64,000 nucleotides of DNA, from the NCBI RefSeq assembly GCF_000972865.1, contig NZ_CP011144.1:3717118-3781117 (forward strand), read 5' to 3'. Positions within the stretch are counted from its first letter, which is position 1; each line of letters begins with the position of its first letter. This document shows positions 16,057 to 25,377 of the stretch, piece by piece. The position numbers and the translations under genes were made by a program. The notes beneath the pieces are model-generated. The model was given only the letters and a program-made list of their open reading frames with translations, did not search any database and had not been told where the DNA came from. The stretch comes from Pseudoxanthomonas suwonensis (GTDB lineage Bacteria > Pseudomonadota > Gammaproteobacteria > Xanthomonadales > Xanthomonadaceae).

Positions 16057-17913
16057 TCAGCCCGAGGCGCGCAGCCCGTCCACGTCCAGGATCAGCGCCA
16101 GGCGGCCGTCGCCGATCAGGGTGGCGCCGGCGTAGCCGGGCAGGCCGCGCAGCGCGCGCGGCAGCGGCTTGATCACCACTTCCTCGCGGCCGCGGACCTG
16201 GTCGACGATCAGGCCGAAGCGCGAGTCGCCCATCTGCAGCACGACCACGGTCAGCAGCGTGGCCTCGTGCGCCTCGATGCCGAGCCAGCGGCGCAGGTCG
16301 AGCAGGGGCAGGGTGTGGGTGTGCCGGTCCAGCACCGGGCGGCCGTCGAACCAGCCCAGCGAGGCCGGTGCGGCGTGCAGCACTTCCTGCACCCGCGCCA
16401 GCGGCAGCGCGTACACCGCTTCGCCGGCCTGGACCAGCAGGGTCGGCAGGATCGCCAGGGTCAGCGGCACCCGGATCAGGAAGCGGGTGCCGCGGCCGAG
16501 TTCGGACTGGATCTGGATCTGCCCGCCGAGCTCGCGGATCCGCGACTGGACCACGTCCATGCCCACGCCGCGGCCGGAGATGTCGGTGACCTCGGCCTTG
16601 GTCGAGAAGCCGGGCAGGAAGATCAGGTTGAGGCATTCCTCCGGGCCCAGGCGCGCGGCGGCCTCCGGGTCGAGCAGGCCCTTCTCGCGTGCCTTGGCGC
16701 GCAGGCGTTCGGGGTCGATCCCGGCGCCGTCGTCCTGCACCTCGATGCCGACGTAGTCGCCTTCCTGCTGGGCCGACAGGCGCAGCCGGCCGACCCGCGC
16801 CTTGCCGGCCGCCTCGCGCAGCTCCGGCGATTCGACGCCGTGGTCGATGCCGTTGCGGACCAGGTGCACCAGCGGATCGGCCAGCGCCTCGACCAGGTTG
16901 CGGTCCAGCTCGGTCTCGGCGCCGACCATCTCCAGTTCGACTTCCTTGCGCAGCGAGCGGGCCACGTCGCGGGCGACCTTGGGGAAGCGCGAGAACACCT
17001 TGCCGACCGGCTGCATGCGCGTGCGCATCACCGCCGACTGCAGGCGCGCGGTGGCCACGTCCAGGGTGGCGACGGCGCGGTCCAGCTCTTCGTCCTTCAG
17101 CCGCGTGCGCAGGGTCTTCAGGCGGTTGCGCGCCAGCACCAGCTCGCCGATCAGGTTGACGATGGCGTCCAGGCGGCGGGTGTCCACGCGCACGGTCTGC
17201 TCGGCTTCGCCGGCCGGGGCGGCGCGCGGTGGCGGCGCGGCTGGACGCGGCGGCGCAGGCGGCGCGGCGACCGCGACGCCAGCCTCGGCCACGGCCGGCA
17301 ACAGCACGGCGCCGGGGGCGGCCGCGCCATGCAGCTGGTCGAGCAGGGCTTCGAATTCGTCGTCGTCGATCAGGCCGGATCCGGCCGCGGCCGGCGCGGC
17401 GGCCGGCCGCGTCGCGACGGTACCCGGCGAGGCGGCGCCGTGCAGTTGGTCGAGCAGGGCCTCGAATTCATCATCGTCGATCAGGTCGGACACAGGCGCG
17501 GCGGCCTTGGCCGCCGCGGTCGCGGCGACCGGCGCCGGGTCCAGGCTGAACTGCGCGATCAGTTCCGGCGGCGCATGCGGCACCTCGGTGCCGGCGGCCA
17601 GCGCGTCGAGCATGGCCTGCAGCCAGTCCAGCGAACGCTGCGCGGCGTCGAAGTGCTGCGGCTCGATCGCGGCCTCGCCGGCGCGCACGCGGCCGAGGGT
17701 GTCCTCGGCCGCATGGCACAGTTCGACCATTGCCAGCACGCCGAGGAAGCCGGCGCCGCCCTTGAGCGTGTGGAAGCCGCGGAACACCGCGTTGAGCTGG
17801 CCGCGGTCGTCCGGCGCGTACTCCAGCGCGACCAGCTGCTCGCCGAGGCGGTCCAGGATCTCCTGCGCCTCGACCACGAAGTCGGCGGCGATCTCCGGCG
17901 TGACCCCGCTCAT
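16057..17913 (-). CDS. cheA: Chemotaxis histidine kinase CheA
   Basis: 618 residues. The Hpt domain is at the N terminus with phospho-acceptor His48 (FRGFHTLKGGAGF). A long Ala/Pro linker (about 120-245) replaces a recognisable folded P2 domain and contains two near-identical copies of DDDEFEALLDQLHG (about 142-158 and 179-195). Dimerisation (P3), ATPase (P4: NGIDHGVESPE, DDGAGIDPE, ISGRGVGMDVV, GRGTRF) and CheW-like P5 domains follow. CheA phosphorylates CheY in answer to receptors. It is the last gene of the leftward flhB-cheA transcription unit, 18 bp after cheZ. Confidence 0.95.
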   Translation of the reverse strand: MSGVTPEIAADFVVEAQEILDRLGEQLVALEYAPDDRGQLNAVFRGFHTLKGGAGFLGVLAMVELCHAAEDTLGRVRAGEAAIEPQHFDAAQRSLDWLQAMLDALAAGTEVPHAPPELIAQFSLDPAPVAATAAAKAAAPVSDLIDDDEFEALLDQLHGAASPGTVATRPAAAPAAAGSGLIDDDEFEALLDQLHGAAAPGAVLLPAVAEAGVAVAAPPAPPRPAAPPPRAAPAGEAEQTVRVDTRRLDAIVNLIGELVLARNRLKTLRTRLKDEELDRAVATLDVATARLQSAVMRTRMQPVGKVFSRFPKVARDVARSLRKEVELEMVGAETELDRNLVEALADPLVHLVRNGIDHGVESPELREAAGKARVGRLRLSAQQEGDYVGIEVQDDGAGIDPERLRAKAREKGLLDPEAAARLGPEECLNLIFLPGFSTKAEVTDISGRGVGMDVVQSRIRELGGQIQIQSELGRGTRFLIRVPLTLAILPTLLVQAGEAVYALPLARVQEVLHAAPASLGWFDGRPVLDRHTHTLPLLDLRRWLGIEAHEATLLTVVVLQMGDSRFGLIVDQVRGREEVVIKPLPRALRGLPGYAGATLIGDGRLALILDVDGLRASG

Positions 17914-17931
17914 CGCAAGCTCTCCATCGGG

Positions 17932-18558
17932 TTACAGCCCCAGGTCCGCCAGCAGGGCGTCGGCGTCGTCCTGGGACACGGCGTGGCGGTCCAGGCCGGC
18001 CACCGCAGGCCCGGCCAGCTTGGTTTCGGCCGGCTCGTCCTTGGGCGGCAGGCCCAGCGCGCCGAAGCCTTCGTGCACGCGCCTGACGATGTCGGCCACG
18101 CGCCGGATGATCTGCCCGGTCAGGTCCTGGTAGCTCTGGGTCAGGCCGATCTCGGTGAGGTTGTGGCGGACCCGGTCCAGGACTTCGTCCTGGCGCGCGG
18201 ACACGCCTTCCACGCGCACGTCCTCGAGCAGGTCGCGGCACTGGTCGGCCAGGTCCAGGGTGCGGTGGGTGGCCTGCTCGGTCATCGCCACCACGTGGTC
18301 GAGGCGGGCGCAGGCGTCGTCCAGCTCGGCGGCCTGGGCGTCCTCGCCGGGCAGCCGCGGCAGGTCGCCCAGGGCCTGGCTCAGCTCGCGGGCCAGCCGG
18401 CCCAGGCCCTGCACCAGCGGGCGGGTGCGGGCGGAGGCGAGGGCGTCGATCACCGCGCGCATGGCGCTCTCGTCGCCGCGCTCCAGCGCGTCGAGGGCCT
18501 CGTGCAGGCGCTGGATCAGCGCGGCGCGTTCGGGGGACACGGCGGCGACGGCGCTCAT
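17932..18558 (-). CDS. cheZ: CheY-P phosphatase CheZ
   Basis: 208 residues, mostly a long helical hairpin. The catalytic region reads [14 protein letters not shown]; Gln149 corresponds to the E. coli CheZ catalytic Gln147 and Asp145 to Asp143. The C-terminal peptide [13 protein letters not shown] is the CheY-binding tail. It removes the phosphate from CheY and so resets the motor signal. Its ATG overlaps the cheY stop by 4 bp, and cheA follows. Presence of CheZ rather than CheC/CheX is normal for gamma-proteobacteria. Confidence 0.93.
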   Translation of the reverse strand: MSAVAAVSPERAALIQRLHEALDALERGDESAMRAVIDALASARTRPLVQGLGRLARELSQALGDLPRLPGEDAQAAELDDACARLDHVVAMTEQATHRTLDLADQCRDLLEDVRVEGVSARQDEVLDRVRHNLTEIGLTQSYQDLTGQIIRRVADIVRRVHEGFGALGLPPKDEPAETKLAGPAVAGLDRHAVSQDDADALLADLGL

Positions 18559-18947
18559 GCGGTGGCCGCCAGGCGCTCGAAGATCTTGCCGAGCTTCTCT
18601 TCCAGGGTCTGCGCGGTGAACGGCTTGATGATGTAGCCGTTCACGCCGTTCTGCGCGGCCTCGATGATCTGCTCGCGCTTGGCCTCGGCGGTGACCATCA
18701 GCACCGGCAGGGTCTTGAGCTTGTCGTCGGCGCGGATCGCGCGCAGCAGCTCGATCCCGGTCATGCCGGGCATGTTCCAGTCGGTGACCACGAAGTCGAA
18801 CGGGGCCGAGCGCAGCGCGGCCAGCGCCGTGTGGCCGTCGTCGGCCTCGGCGGTGTTGCTGTAGCCCAGATCGTTGAGCAGGTTCTTGACGATGCGGCGC
18901 ATCGTCGAGAAGTCGTCAACGATCAGGATGCGCATGTTCTTGTTCAC
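18555..18947 (-). CDS. cheY: Chemotaxis response regulator CheY
   Basis: 130 residues, a single receiver domain with the acidic pair (VDDFST), phospho-acceptor Asp56 in [10 protein letters not shown], the conserved TAEAKRE threonine loop and the lysine of IIKPF. CheY-P binds FliM and reverses the motor. The GTG at 18947 has a GGAG 7 nt upstream; an internal ATG (MRILIVDD) at 18935 is the alternative start. It lies 61 bp downstream of fliA and overlaps cheZ, fitting late-gene expression within the flhBAFG-fliA unit. Confidence 0.94.
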   Translation of the reverse strand: MNKNMRILIVDDFSTMRRIVKNLLNDLGYSNTAEADDGHTALAALRSAPFDFVVTDWNMPGMTGIELLRAIRADDKLKTLPVLMVTAEAKREQIIEAAQNGVNGYIIKPFTAQTLEEKLGKIFERLAATA

Positions 18948-19008
18948 TTCGTGCTCCGGTTCTTGGTTCTTGTGTGGCGCGGCATTGCGGGTCGCGGTGC
19001 GGGACGGC

Positions 19009-19752
19009 CTAGGGTTCTTCCAGGCCGGCGTCGCGCGATTCGTACTGGGACAGGCGGCCGCGCAGGCGCAGCACGGCCTGGCCGTGGATCTGGCAGACCC
19101 GCGACTCGCTGACCCCGAGCACGGCGCCGATCTCCTTCAGGTTCAGCTCCTGCTCGTAGTACAGCGACAGCACCAGCTGCTCGCGCTCGGGCAGCAGGCC
19201 GATGGCGGCGGCCAGCTCGCGGCCGAAGTCGCTGCGCTCCAGCGCCTGCTGCGGGCTCATGGCGCCGCTGTGCACCGGCACCTCGCCGTGGTCCTCCACG
19301 TGCGAGTCCAGGCTCAGCACCTGGCCGCGCGAGGCGTCCTCGAGCAGGCGCAGGTACTCGGGCAGCGGCATGTCCAGGTGCGCGGCGACTTCCTGCGGGC
19401 TGGCGGCGCGGCCGGTGGCCTGCTCGATCTGGCGCACCGCGGCGGCGGCGTCGCGGGCGCGGCGGTGCACCGAGCGCGGCACCCAGTCGCCGCGGCGGAT
19501 CTCGTCGATCATCGAGCCGCGGATGCGGATCGAGGCGTAGGTCTCGAACGAGGCGCCCTGTTCGGGGTCGTAGCTGCGCGAGGCCTCGATCAGGCCGATC
19601 ATCCCGGCCTGGATCAGGTCATCGATCTCCACGCTCGCCGGCAGGCGCGCGGCCAGGTGGTGGGCGATGCGCCGGACCAGGTCGGCGTGGCGGGTGACGG
19701 CGTCGTCGGCACCGGTGCGCTGGACGGCGCGGTATTCGGCCAGGGCGTTCAT
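19009..19752 (-). CDS. fliA: Flagellar sigma factor sigma-28 (FliA)
   Basis: 247 residues with sigma-70 family regions 2 ([42 protein letters not shown]), 3 and 4 ([45 protein letters not shown]). FliA directs transcription of filament and chemotaxis genes and is held off by FlgM until the hook is finished. Matching sigma-28 sites are visible before fliC, fliD and flgM in this window. The ATG overlaps the flhG stop by 4 bp (19749-19752), the usual flhF-flhG-fliA order. Confidence 0.96.
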   Translation of the reverse strand: MNALAEYRAVQRTGADDAVTRHADLVRRIAHHLAARLPASVEIDDLIQAGMIGLIEASRSYDPEQGASFETYASIRIRGSMIDEIRRGDWVPRSVHRRARDAAAAVRQIEQATGRAASPQEVAAHLDMPLPEYLRLLEDASRGQVLSLDSHVEDHGEVPVHSGAMSPQQALERSDFGRELAAAIGLLPEREQLVLSLYYEQELNLKEIGAVLGVSESRVCQIHGQAVLRLRGRLSQYESRDAGLEEP

Positions 19753-20618
19753 GCCACCGCGCCTTGCCGGATCATCCGGTCGACGAAGAACTCGATGTTG
19801 CCGCGCGGTGCGGCCGGTGCTTCCCAGCGCGCGGCGCGGCGGGCGATCTCGGCGATGGCGCGGGCCGAGGGGCTGGCCGGGTAGGCGGTGGCGACGGCCT
19901 GCTGGCGCTGCACCGCCATGCGCAGCCAGTCGCAGTGCGGGACCGCGCCGAGGAAGTTGAGCGAGACGTCGCCGAGGAAGCGCTCGCACACCCGCGAGAG
20001 CTTGTCGTACAGGCCGCGGCCCTCGGCCGGGCTGCGCACCATGTTGGCCACCACCTGCACCCGGTCGACCCCGCGCTCGCGCGAGAGCACCTTGATCAGG
20101 GCGTAGGCGTCGGTGATCGAGGCCGGCTCGTCGCAGACCACCACGATGGCGTCCTGCGCGGCCTGGCAGAAGGTCAGCACGCTGTCGGTGATGCCGGCGG
20201 CGGTGTCGACGATCAGGATGTCCAGTTCGCGCTGCAGGTCGTTGAACACGTTGACCAGGCCCACGTGCTGGGCCGGCTGCAACTCGGCCATGTGCCGGCG
20301 GCCGGAGGCGGCGGGCACTACCAGCATGCCGGCCGGGCCCTCCAGGATCACCTCGTCCAGCTCGCAGCGGCCCGACACCAGGTCGGCCAGGGTGTACTGC
20401 GGCGACAGGCCCAGCAGCACGTCGACGTTGGCCAGGCCCAGGTCCGCGTCCAGCAGCAGGGTGCGCTTGCCCAGCCCGGCCAGCGAGGCGGCCAGGTTGA
20501 CCGACAGGTTGGTCTTGCCCACGCCGCCCTTGCCGCCGGTGACGGCGATGCTGCGGACGGGGGCCAGGCTGTGGTTGGCGGCGGTCAGGTTCAAGGCGGG
20601 GTACTCACGCGGCGGCAT
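19749..20618 (-). CDS. flhG: MinD-like ATPase FlhG (FleN)
   Basis: 289 residues. The deviant Walker A motif GGKGGVGKTNLSVNLA lies about residues 29-44, with LLLDADLGLANVDVLLG and VDTAAG following, the MinD/ParA ATPase signature. FlhG limits flagellar number and stimulates the FlhF GTPase; in Pseudomonas its relative FleN also restrains FleQ. The ATG at 20618 is preferred because it gives the family's short N-terminal tail (MPPREYPALNLTAANHSLAP). It overlaps the flhF 3' end by 14 bp. Confidence 0.93.
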   Translation of the reverse strand: MPPREYPALNLTAANHSLAPVRSIAVTGGKGGVGKTNLSVNLAASLAGLGKRTLLLDADLGLANVDVLLGLSPQYTLADLVSGRCELDEVILEGPAGMLVVPAASGRRHMAELQPAQHVGLVNVFNDLQRELDILIVDTAAGITDSVLTFCQAAQDAIVVVCDEPASITDAYALIKVLSRERGVDRVQVVANMVRSPAEGRGLYDKLSRVCERFLGDVSLNFLGAVPHCDWLRMAVQRQQAVATAYPASPSARAIAEIARRAARWEAPAAPRGNIEFFVDRMIRQGAVA

Positions 20619-22017
20619 GGTCGTGCTCCGGGATGTTCGGCTTATCGGCCGCGCGGCGCAGATCTTCAAGGCGAAGAACAATACTGGCCGCGTTGGCGCG
20701 GTGGAGGTCGTCGGGGACGCGCTGGCCGTCGGTGACCCAGGTCAGCGGCAGCTGGTGGTCGACCACCACCGACAGGGCGCTGCCCAGGCGGCCGGTCTCG
20801 TCCAGCTTGGTCAGGACCACGCCCTGCGGCTTGGCGGCGCCGAACCGGCGCACGACCTCGTCCAGGTCGGCGTAGTGGGAGTTGGCCGGCAGGACCAGCA
20901 GGGTGCGCACCTCGCGCGCGGCGCGCAGCCAGTTGAGCTGGCTGGCCAGGGCGCGGTCGCGCTGGCCCAGGCCGGCGGTGTCCACCAGCACCAGCTTGTA
21001 GTCCTGTAGGCGCTGCAGCAGCTGGATCAGGGCCGCGTCGGTGTCGGCCTCGTGCACGGCGATGCCGAGCTGGCGGCCGTAGCTGTACAGCTGCTCGCGG
21101 CCGCCGATGCGCGCGGTGTCGGTGGTCACCAGGGCCACGTTGCGGGCGCCGTGCTCGGCGGCGTAGCGCGCGGCCAGCTTGGCGATGGTGGTGGTCTTGC
21201 CGGCGCCGGTCGGGCCGACCAGGGCGATCACGCCGCCCTGTTCCAGCGGGTCGGCCGGGCACACCGGCAGCTGCCGCGAGATCAGGCCCAGCATCAGGCC
21301 GCGGCCGCGGTGCGCGGCGGTGTCGGCCGGCAGCTGCAGGACGATGTCGCGGGTGATGCCGGCGTCGAAGCCGTAGTCCTCCATCAGCTCCATCGCCTGC
21401 AGCCGCACCGGCGAACCGCGCAGGCGCTCGTCGGTCAGGCGGTGCATCTCGCGCTCGATCATCTGCCGCATCTGCGCCAGTTCCTCGCGCATGGCGACCA
21501 GCTGCTCGTCGTTGGCCGGCGGCGGAGGCGCGGGCACCGGCGCGAGCGTCGGCGCGGCGGATGCCGGGGCAGCGGCCGGTACGGCGGCCGGCGGCGCCGC
21601 GACCGCGGCGGCGGGGATGTCGCTTGTTGCCGGCACGGCCGCCGGTGGCTGGGCGACGACCGCCTGCGCGGTCGGCGTGGACAGGGCGGCGGCCATCGCC
21701 GCGGAGAAATCGTGGGCGCTCGGGCGTGCCGGCGCCGGTGCGGCCGGTTGCGGCAACGGCGGCAGGTTGTCCAGGAACGGATTCGGGCGCGGTGCCGGCC
21801 GGGCCGCGGCGGCGGCCTGGGCTTCGGCCTCGGCGGCGCGCTGGGCTTCGACCAGCGCCTTCTGCACCGCGTTCTCGTCGTAGTTGCTGGCGGCGACGAT
21901 CTCCACGCCCTCGTCGGTGCGGCGGTTGGAGAGGATCACCGCGTCCGGGCCGTGCTCGGCGCGGACCATCCGCAGCGCGGTGCGCATGTCGGCGGCGACG
22001 AATCGTTTGATCTTCAT
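20605..22017 (-). CDS. flhF: SRP-type GTPase FlhF
   Basis: 470 residues. Basic N-terminal domain (MKIKRFVAADMRTALRMVRAEHGPDAVILSNRR), an Ala/Pro-rich linker (about 85-190), then the NG GTPase: G1 GPTGAGKTTTIAKLAARYA at about 268, DTARIGGREQLYSYG, LVDTAGLGQRD and LTKLDETGRLGSAL. FlhF sets the polar site of flagellum assembly together with FlhG. It sits between flhA and flhG, with a 42-bp gap to the flhA stop. The linker is longer and less complex than in many homologues. Confidence 0.95.
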   Translation of the reverse strand: MKIKRFVAADMRTALRMVRAEHGPDAVILSNRRTDEGVEIVAASNYDENAVQKALVEAQRAAEAEAQAAAAARPAPRPNPFLDNLPPLPQPAAPAPARPSAHDFSAAMAAALSTPTAQAVVAQPPAAVPATSDIPAAAVAAPPAAVPAAAPASAAPTLAPVPAPPPPANDEQLVAMREELAQMRQMIEREMHRLTDERLRGSPVRLQAMELMEDYGFDAGITRDIVLQLPADTAAHRGRGLMLGLISRQLPVCPADPLEQGGVIALVGPTGAGKTTTIAKLAARYAAEHGARNVALVTTDTARIGGREQLYSYGRQLGIAVHEADTDAALIQLLQRLQDYKLVLVDTAGLGQRDRALASQLNWLRAAREVRTLLVLPANSHYADLDEVVRRFGAAKPQGVVLTKLDETGRLGSALSVVVDHQLPLTWVTDGQRVPDDLHRANAASIVLRLEDLRRAADKPNIPEHDHAAA

Positions 22018-22059
22018 GACTGCTCCTTACCGCTCCGTTCCGTTCCCGCGTTACCGGCT

Positions 22060-24147
22060 TCAGCTGATCGTGCCGACCAGCTTGAGCCGCTTGTCTTCCG
22101 GTACCTCGGTGTAGGCCAGCACCGACAGCGAGGGCACGCTGTGGCGGACCAGCCGCGCCAGCGCGGCGCGCACCGTGGCCGGCACCAGCACCACCGCCGG
22201 TTCGCCGCGCGCCTCCTGGCGGCCGGCGCAATCGGCCAGGCTCTGCTGCAGGCGTTCGGCCAGGCCGGGTTCCAGCGCGGCGCCGGCGGCACCCTGCGCG
22301 GAATCCTGCAAGACCCGTTCCAGCGGCGCGGCCAGGGTGAACACCGGCAGCTCCGGCGCGGTCCCGGCGATCTCCTGGAAGATGAAACGGCCCAGCGTGT
22401 TGCGCACCGCGGCGGTGAGCACGGCCGGGTCCTGGGTGTGCGCGCCGTGCTCGACCAGCGACTCGGCGATCTTGCGCAGCTGCCGGACCGGGATGCGTTC
22501 GACCAGCAGGTTCTGCAGCACCCGCACCACCACCGACAGCGGCAGCGCCTTGGGCGTGAGGTCTTCGGCCAGCTTCGGCGCGCTCTTGGCCAGGGTGGCC
22601 AGCAGCTGCTGCACTTCCTCGTGGCCGAGCAGTTCCGGGGCGTGCTCGCGGACCAGGTGCGAGAGGTGGGTGGCGACCACGGTGGCCGGGTCGACCACGG
22701 TGTAGCCCATCGACTCGGCCTGGGCGCGCTGGTGCGGCTGGATCCAGACCGCGTCCAGGCCGAACGCCGGGTCCTTGCCCTTGATCCCGTCGAGCGCGCC
22801 CAGTGCGCCGCCCGGGTCCAGCGCCAGTTCCCGGTCCGGATGGATCTCGGCGGTGGCCACCGGCACGCCGTGCACCAGCAGGCGGTAGTGGTTGGCTGGC
22901 AGCTCCAGGTTGTCGCGGATGTGCACCGGCGGCACCAGGAAGCCGATCTCCCGGGTCAGCTTGCGGCGCACGGCCTTGATCCGGGCCATCAGTTCGCCGC
23001 CCTGGGCCTTGTCCACCAGCGGTATCAGGCGGTAGCCGACTTCCAGGTCCAGCGGATCGACCGGGCGCAGTTCGTCCCAGTCCAGCTCGCCCTGGGCCTG
23101 GCCGGGCGCGGGCAGCGCCGCCGCGGCCTCGGTTGCGTCCGCCGGTGCGTGCTCCAGGCTGCGTTTCCACAGTTTCCAGGCGCCGAAGCCCAGCGCCGCG
23201 CCCAGCGTCAAAAAGGCGGCATTGGGCATGCCCGGGACCAGCCCGACCACGGTCAGGATCCCGGCCGCGATCGCCAGCGCCTTGTGCTGGCCGAAGGCCT
23301 GGCCGGCCATCTCCTCGCCCATGTCCTGGGCACGCGAGGCGCGGGTCACCAGCATCGCCACGGCGGTGGAGACCAGCAGCGCCGGCAGCTGCGCGACCAG
23401 GCCGTCGCCGATCGACAGCAGGGTGTAGGTGGCGGCTGCATCGCCGACCGGCATGCCGTGCTGGAGCACGCCCACCACCAGGCCGCCGATCAGGGTCACG
23501 AACAGGATCAGGATGCCGGCGATGGCGTCGCCGCGGATGAACTTGCTGGCGCCGTCCATCGCGCCGTAGAAGTCGGCTTCCTGGCGGACTTCCTCGCGCC
23601 GGGCCTTGGCCTCCTCGCGGGTCAGCAGGCCGGCGTTGAGGTCGGCGTCGATCGCCATCTGCTTGCCGGGCATCGCGTCGAGGATGAAGCGCGCGGTCAC
23701 CTCGGACACGCGCCCGGCGCCCTTGGTGATCACCACGAAGTTGATGATGGTCAGGATCGCGAAGACCACGATGCCGATCGCATAGTTGCCGCCGACCACG
23801 AACTCGCCGAACGACTGGATCACCTTGCCGGCGGCGGCGGGGCCGTCCTGGCCGTGGAGCAGGATCACTCGGGTGGAGGCCACGTTCAGCGCCAGGCGCA
23901 GCATCGTGGTGGTCAGCAGGATGATCGGGAAGATGGTGAAGTCCAGCGGCCGCTTCACGTAGACCACCGACAGCAGCACGACCAGCGAGATGGCGATGTT
24001 GAAGCTGAACAGCGCATCCAGCAGCACCGGCGGCATCGGCACCACGATCATCGCCAGCAGCGCCATCACCACCAGCGGCGCGCCCAGGCCGTTGCGGGCC
24101 AGTTCGAGCAGGCGCCGCGACATCGGCGTGGCGGGAACGGCGCTCAC
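22060..24147 (-). CDS. flhA: Flagellar export gate protein FlhA
   Basis: 695 residues. Eight hydrophobic segments occupy the first half, including the conserved cytoplasmic loop (FVVGGNYAIGIVVFAILTIINFVVITKGAGRVSEVTARFILDAMPGKQMAIDADL). The C-terminal cytoplasmic ring domain ends near ELPVFTLAAPLERVL...RLKLVGTIS. FlhA forms the nonameric gate ring that couples the proton motive force to flagellar export. The GTG start overlaps the flhB stop as GTGA (24144-24147). Length is normal for the family. Confidence 0.97.
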   Translation of the reverse strand: MSAVPATPMSRRLLELARNGLGAPLVVMALLAMIVVPMPPVLLDALFSFNIAISLVVLLSVVYVKRPLDFTIFPIILLTTTMLRLALNVASTRVILLHGQDGPAAAGKVIQSFGEFVVGGNYAIGIVVFAILTIINFVVITKGAGRVSEVTARFILDAMPGKQMAIDADLNAGLLTREEAKARREEVRQEADFYGAMDGASKFIRGDAIAGILILFVTLIGGLVVGVLQHGMPVGDAAATYTLLSIGDGLVAQLPALLVSTAVAMLVTRASRAQDMGEEMAGQAFGQHKALAIAAGILTVVGLVPGMPNAAFLTLGAALGFGAWKLWKRSLEHAPADATEAAAALPAPGQAQGELDWDELRPVDPLDLEVGYRLIPLVDKAQGGELMARIKAVRRKLTREIGFLVPPVHIRDNLELPANHYRLLVHGVPVATAEIHPDRELALDPGGALGALDGIKGKDPAFGLDAVWIQPHQRAQAESMGYTVVDPATVVATHLSHLVREHAPELLGHEEVQQLLATLAKSAPKLAEDLTPKALPLSVVVRVLQNLLVERIPVRQLRKIAESLVEHGAHTQDPAVLTAAVRNTLGRFIFQEIAGTAPELPVFTLAAPLERVLQDSAQGAAGAALEPGLAERLQQSLADCAGRQEARGEPAVVLVPATVRAALARLVRHSVPSLSVLAYTEVPEDKRLKLVGTIS

Positions 24148-25283
24148 CGGCCCGGCTCCGCGGGGAATTCGTCGACGGCCACCGGGCCCAGCTCGGGCGA
24201 GGCCGGGGCGGTGCCGGCGCGCCAGGCACGCAACTGGTAGACGTAGGACAGGATCTGGGCGACGGCGGCGTACAGTCTCACGGGGATTTCCTTGCCGAGC
24301 TCGCCTTCCCTATACAAGGCGCGTGCCAGAGGCGGGGCCGAGACGGTCGCGACCCGGTGGCGGTCGGCCACCTCGCGGATGCGCTGGGCCATTTCGTCCA
24401 CGCCCTTGGCCACCACCGTGGGCGCGCGCATGCTGCCGCTCTCGTACTTGAGCGCCACCGCGTAGTGGGTCGGGTTGACCACGATCACGTCGGCGGTGGG
24501 CACCGCCTCCATCATCCGGCGCTGCGACAGCTGCGCCTGCATCTGCCGGATCTTGCCCTTGACCTGCGGGTTGCCTTCGCTTTCCTTCAGTTCGTCGCGC
24601 AGTTCCTGGCGGGTCATTTTCAGCTTCCGCATCCAGTTCCACTTCTGGTACGGGGCGTCGATGGCGGCCAGCAGCGCCAGCGCGCAGGCGGTGGCCAGCA
24701 GCAGCCGGCCGGTGAAGTGCAGGCCGGTGCGCGCGGCGTCCTCCAGGCCCTGGTTGGGCATGGTCCGCAGCAGGTCCATGCCGTGGCTCAGGGTCAGCCC
24801 GGCGGCGGTGCCGACCAGGGCCACGCGCAGCAGCGACTTGGCCAGTTCGGCCAGGCCTTCGGGGCCGTAGATGCGCTTGAGCCCGGCCGCCGGGTTGAGC
24901 CGGTTCAGGTCGGGCGTCAGCGCCTTGTTGGAGAACTGCAGGCCACCCATCGCCAGCGGCGCGAGCAGGGCGGCCAGCAGCGACACGGCCACCAGCGGCA
25001 GCACCACCCACAGCAGCTTCAGCAGCAGCAGCCCCATGTGTCCGAACAGGCGCTCCGGCGCCTGCAGCAGCGCCGGCTCCGGGCTCAGCGCGCCGCGCAT
25101 CCAGCCCTGGGCGCCGCGGGCGAGCAGCGGCCCGGCGGCCAGCAGCGCCGCCACGCCGGCGCCGAACACCGCGGCGGTGGCGAGCTCGCGCGAGCGCGGG
25201 ATGTTGCCCTTCTCGCGTGCCTCGCGCAGGCGTTTGGCACTGGGTTGTTCGGTACGTTCCTGGCCGTCTTCGTTCTCGGCCAT
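24144..25283 (-). CDS. flhB: Flagellar export switch protein FlhB
   Basis: 379 residues with an N-terminal basic stretch (EDGQERTEQPSAKRLREAREKGNIPRSREL), four membrane segments, and a cytoplasmic domain with the self-cleaving NPTH site (VIVVNPTHYAVALKYESG, about residue 270). Cleavage at N/P switches export from rod/hook to filament substrates together with FliK. It is the first gene of the flhB-A-F-G-fliA-cheY-Z-A unit and has a sigma-54-type site about 50-65 bp upstream. The C-terminal extension after the SctU-like domain is of ordinary length. Confidence 0.96.
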   Translation of the reverse strand: MAENEDGQERTEQPSAKRLREAREKGNIPRSRELATAAVFGAGVAALLAAGPLLARGAQGWMRGALSPEPALLQAPERLFGHMGLLLLKLLWVVLPLVAVSLLAALLAPLAMGGLQFSNKALTPDLNRLNPAAGLKRIYGPEGLAELAKSLLRVALVGTAAGLTLSHGMDLLRTMPNQGLEDAARTGLHFTGRLLLATACALALLAAIDAPYQKWNWMRKLKMTRQELRDELKESEGNPQVKGKIRQMQAQLSQRRMMEAVPTADVIVVNPTHYAVALKYESGSMRAPTVVAKGVDEMAQRIREVADRHRVATVSAPPLARALYREGELGKEIPVRLYAAVAQILSYVYQLRAWRAGTAPASPELGPVAVDEFPAEPGR

Positions 25284-25331
25284 CGCCGGCTCCTGCCCGG
25301 GCGGAGGGCCGGGGGGACTCGGGGCTGGCGA

Positions 25332-25347
25332 TGCAAGCCCCGTTCCA
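25332..25347 (-). promoter_or_regulatory. Candidate sigma-54 promoter of flhB
   Basis: On the minus strand TGGAAC-N5-TTGCA, with the invariant GG and GC doublets 10 bp apart. The -24 half differs by one base from the TGGCAC seen at flgB. It lies 49 bp before the flhB ATG and heads the flhB-cheA unit. Confidence 0.6.
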
Positions 25348-25377
25348 GTGCCCGGCGCGGCCGGGCGCGGCGCGGGC

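Noticed and set aside
16267..18636. Long plus-strand frame opposite cheA and cheZ
   Set aside because: Composition (Gly/Arg/Val/Gln repeats) is that of an antisense shadow. The minus-strand genes carry all expected motifs.
20666..24240. Very long open frames (over 1000 codons) on both strands across flhF and flhA
   Set aside because: They are Arg/Ala/Gly/Pro-rich or His/Gln/Val-rich shadow translations typical of high-GC coding DNA. flhF and flhA explain the region completely.
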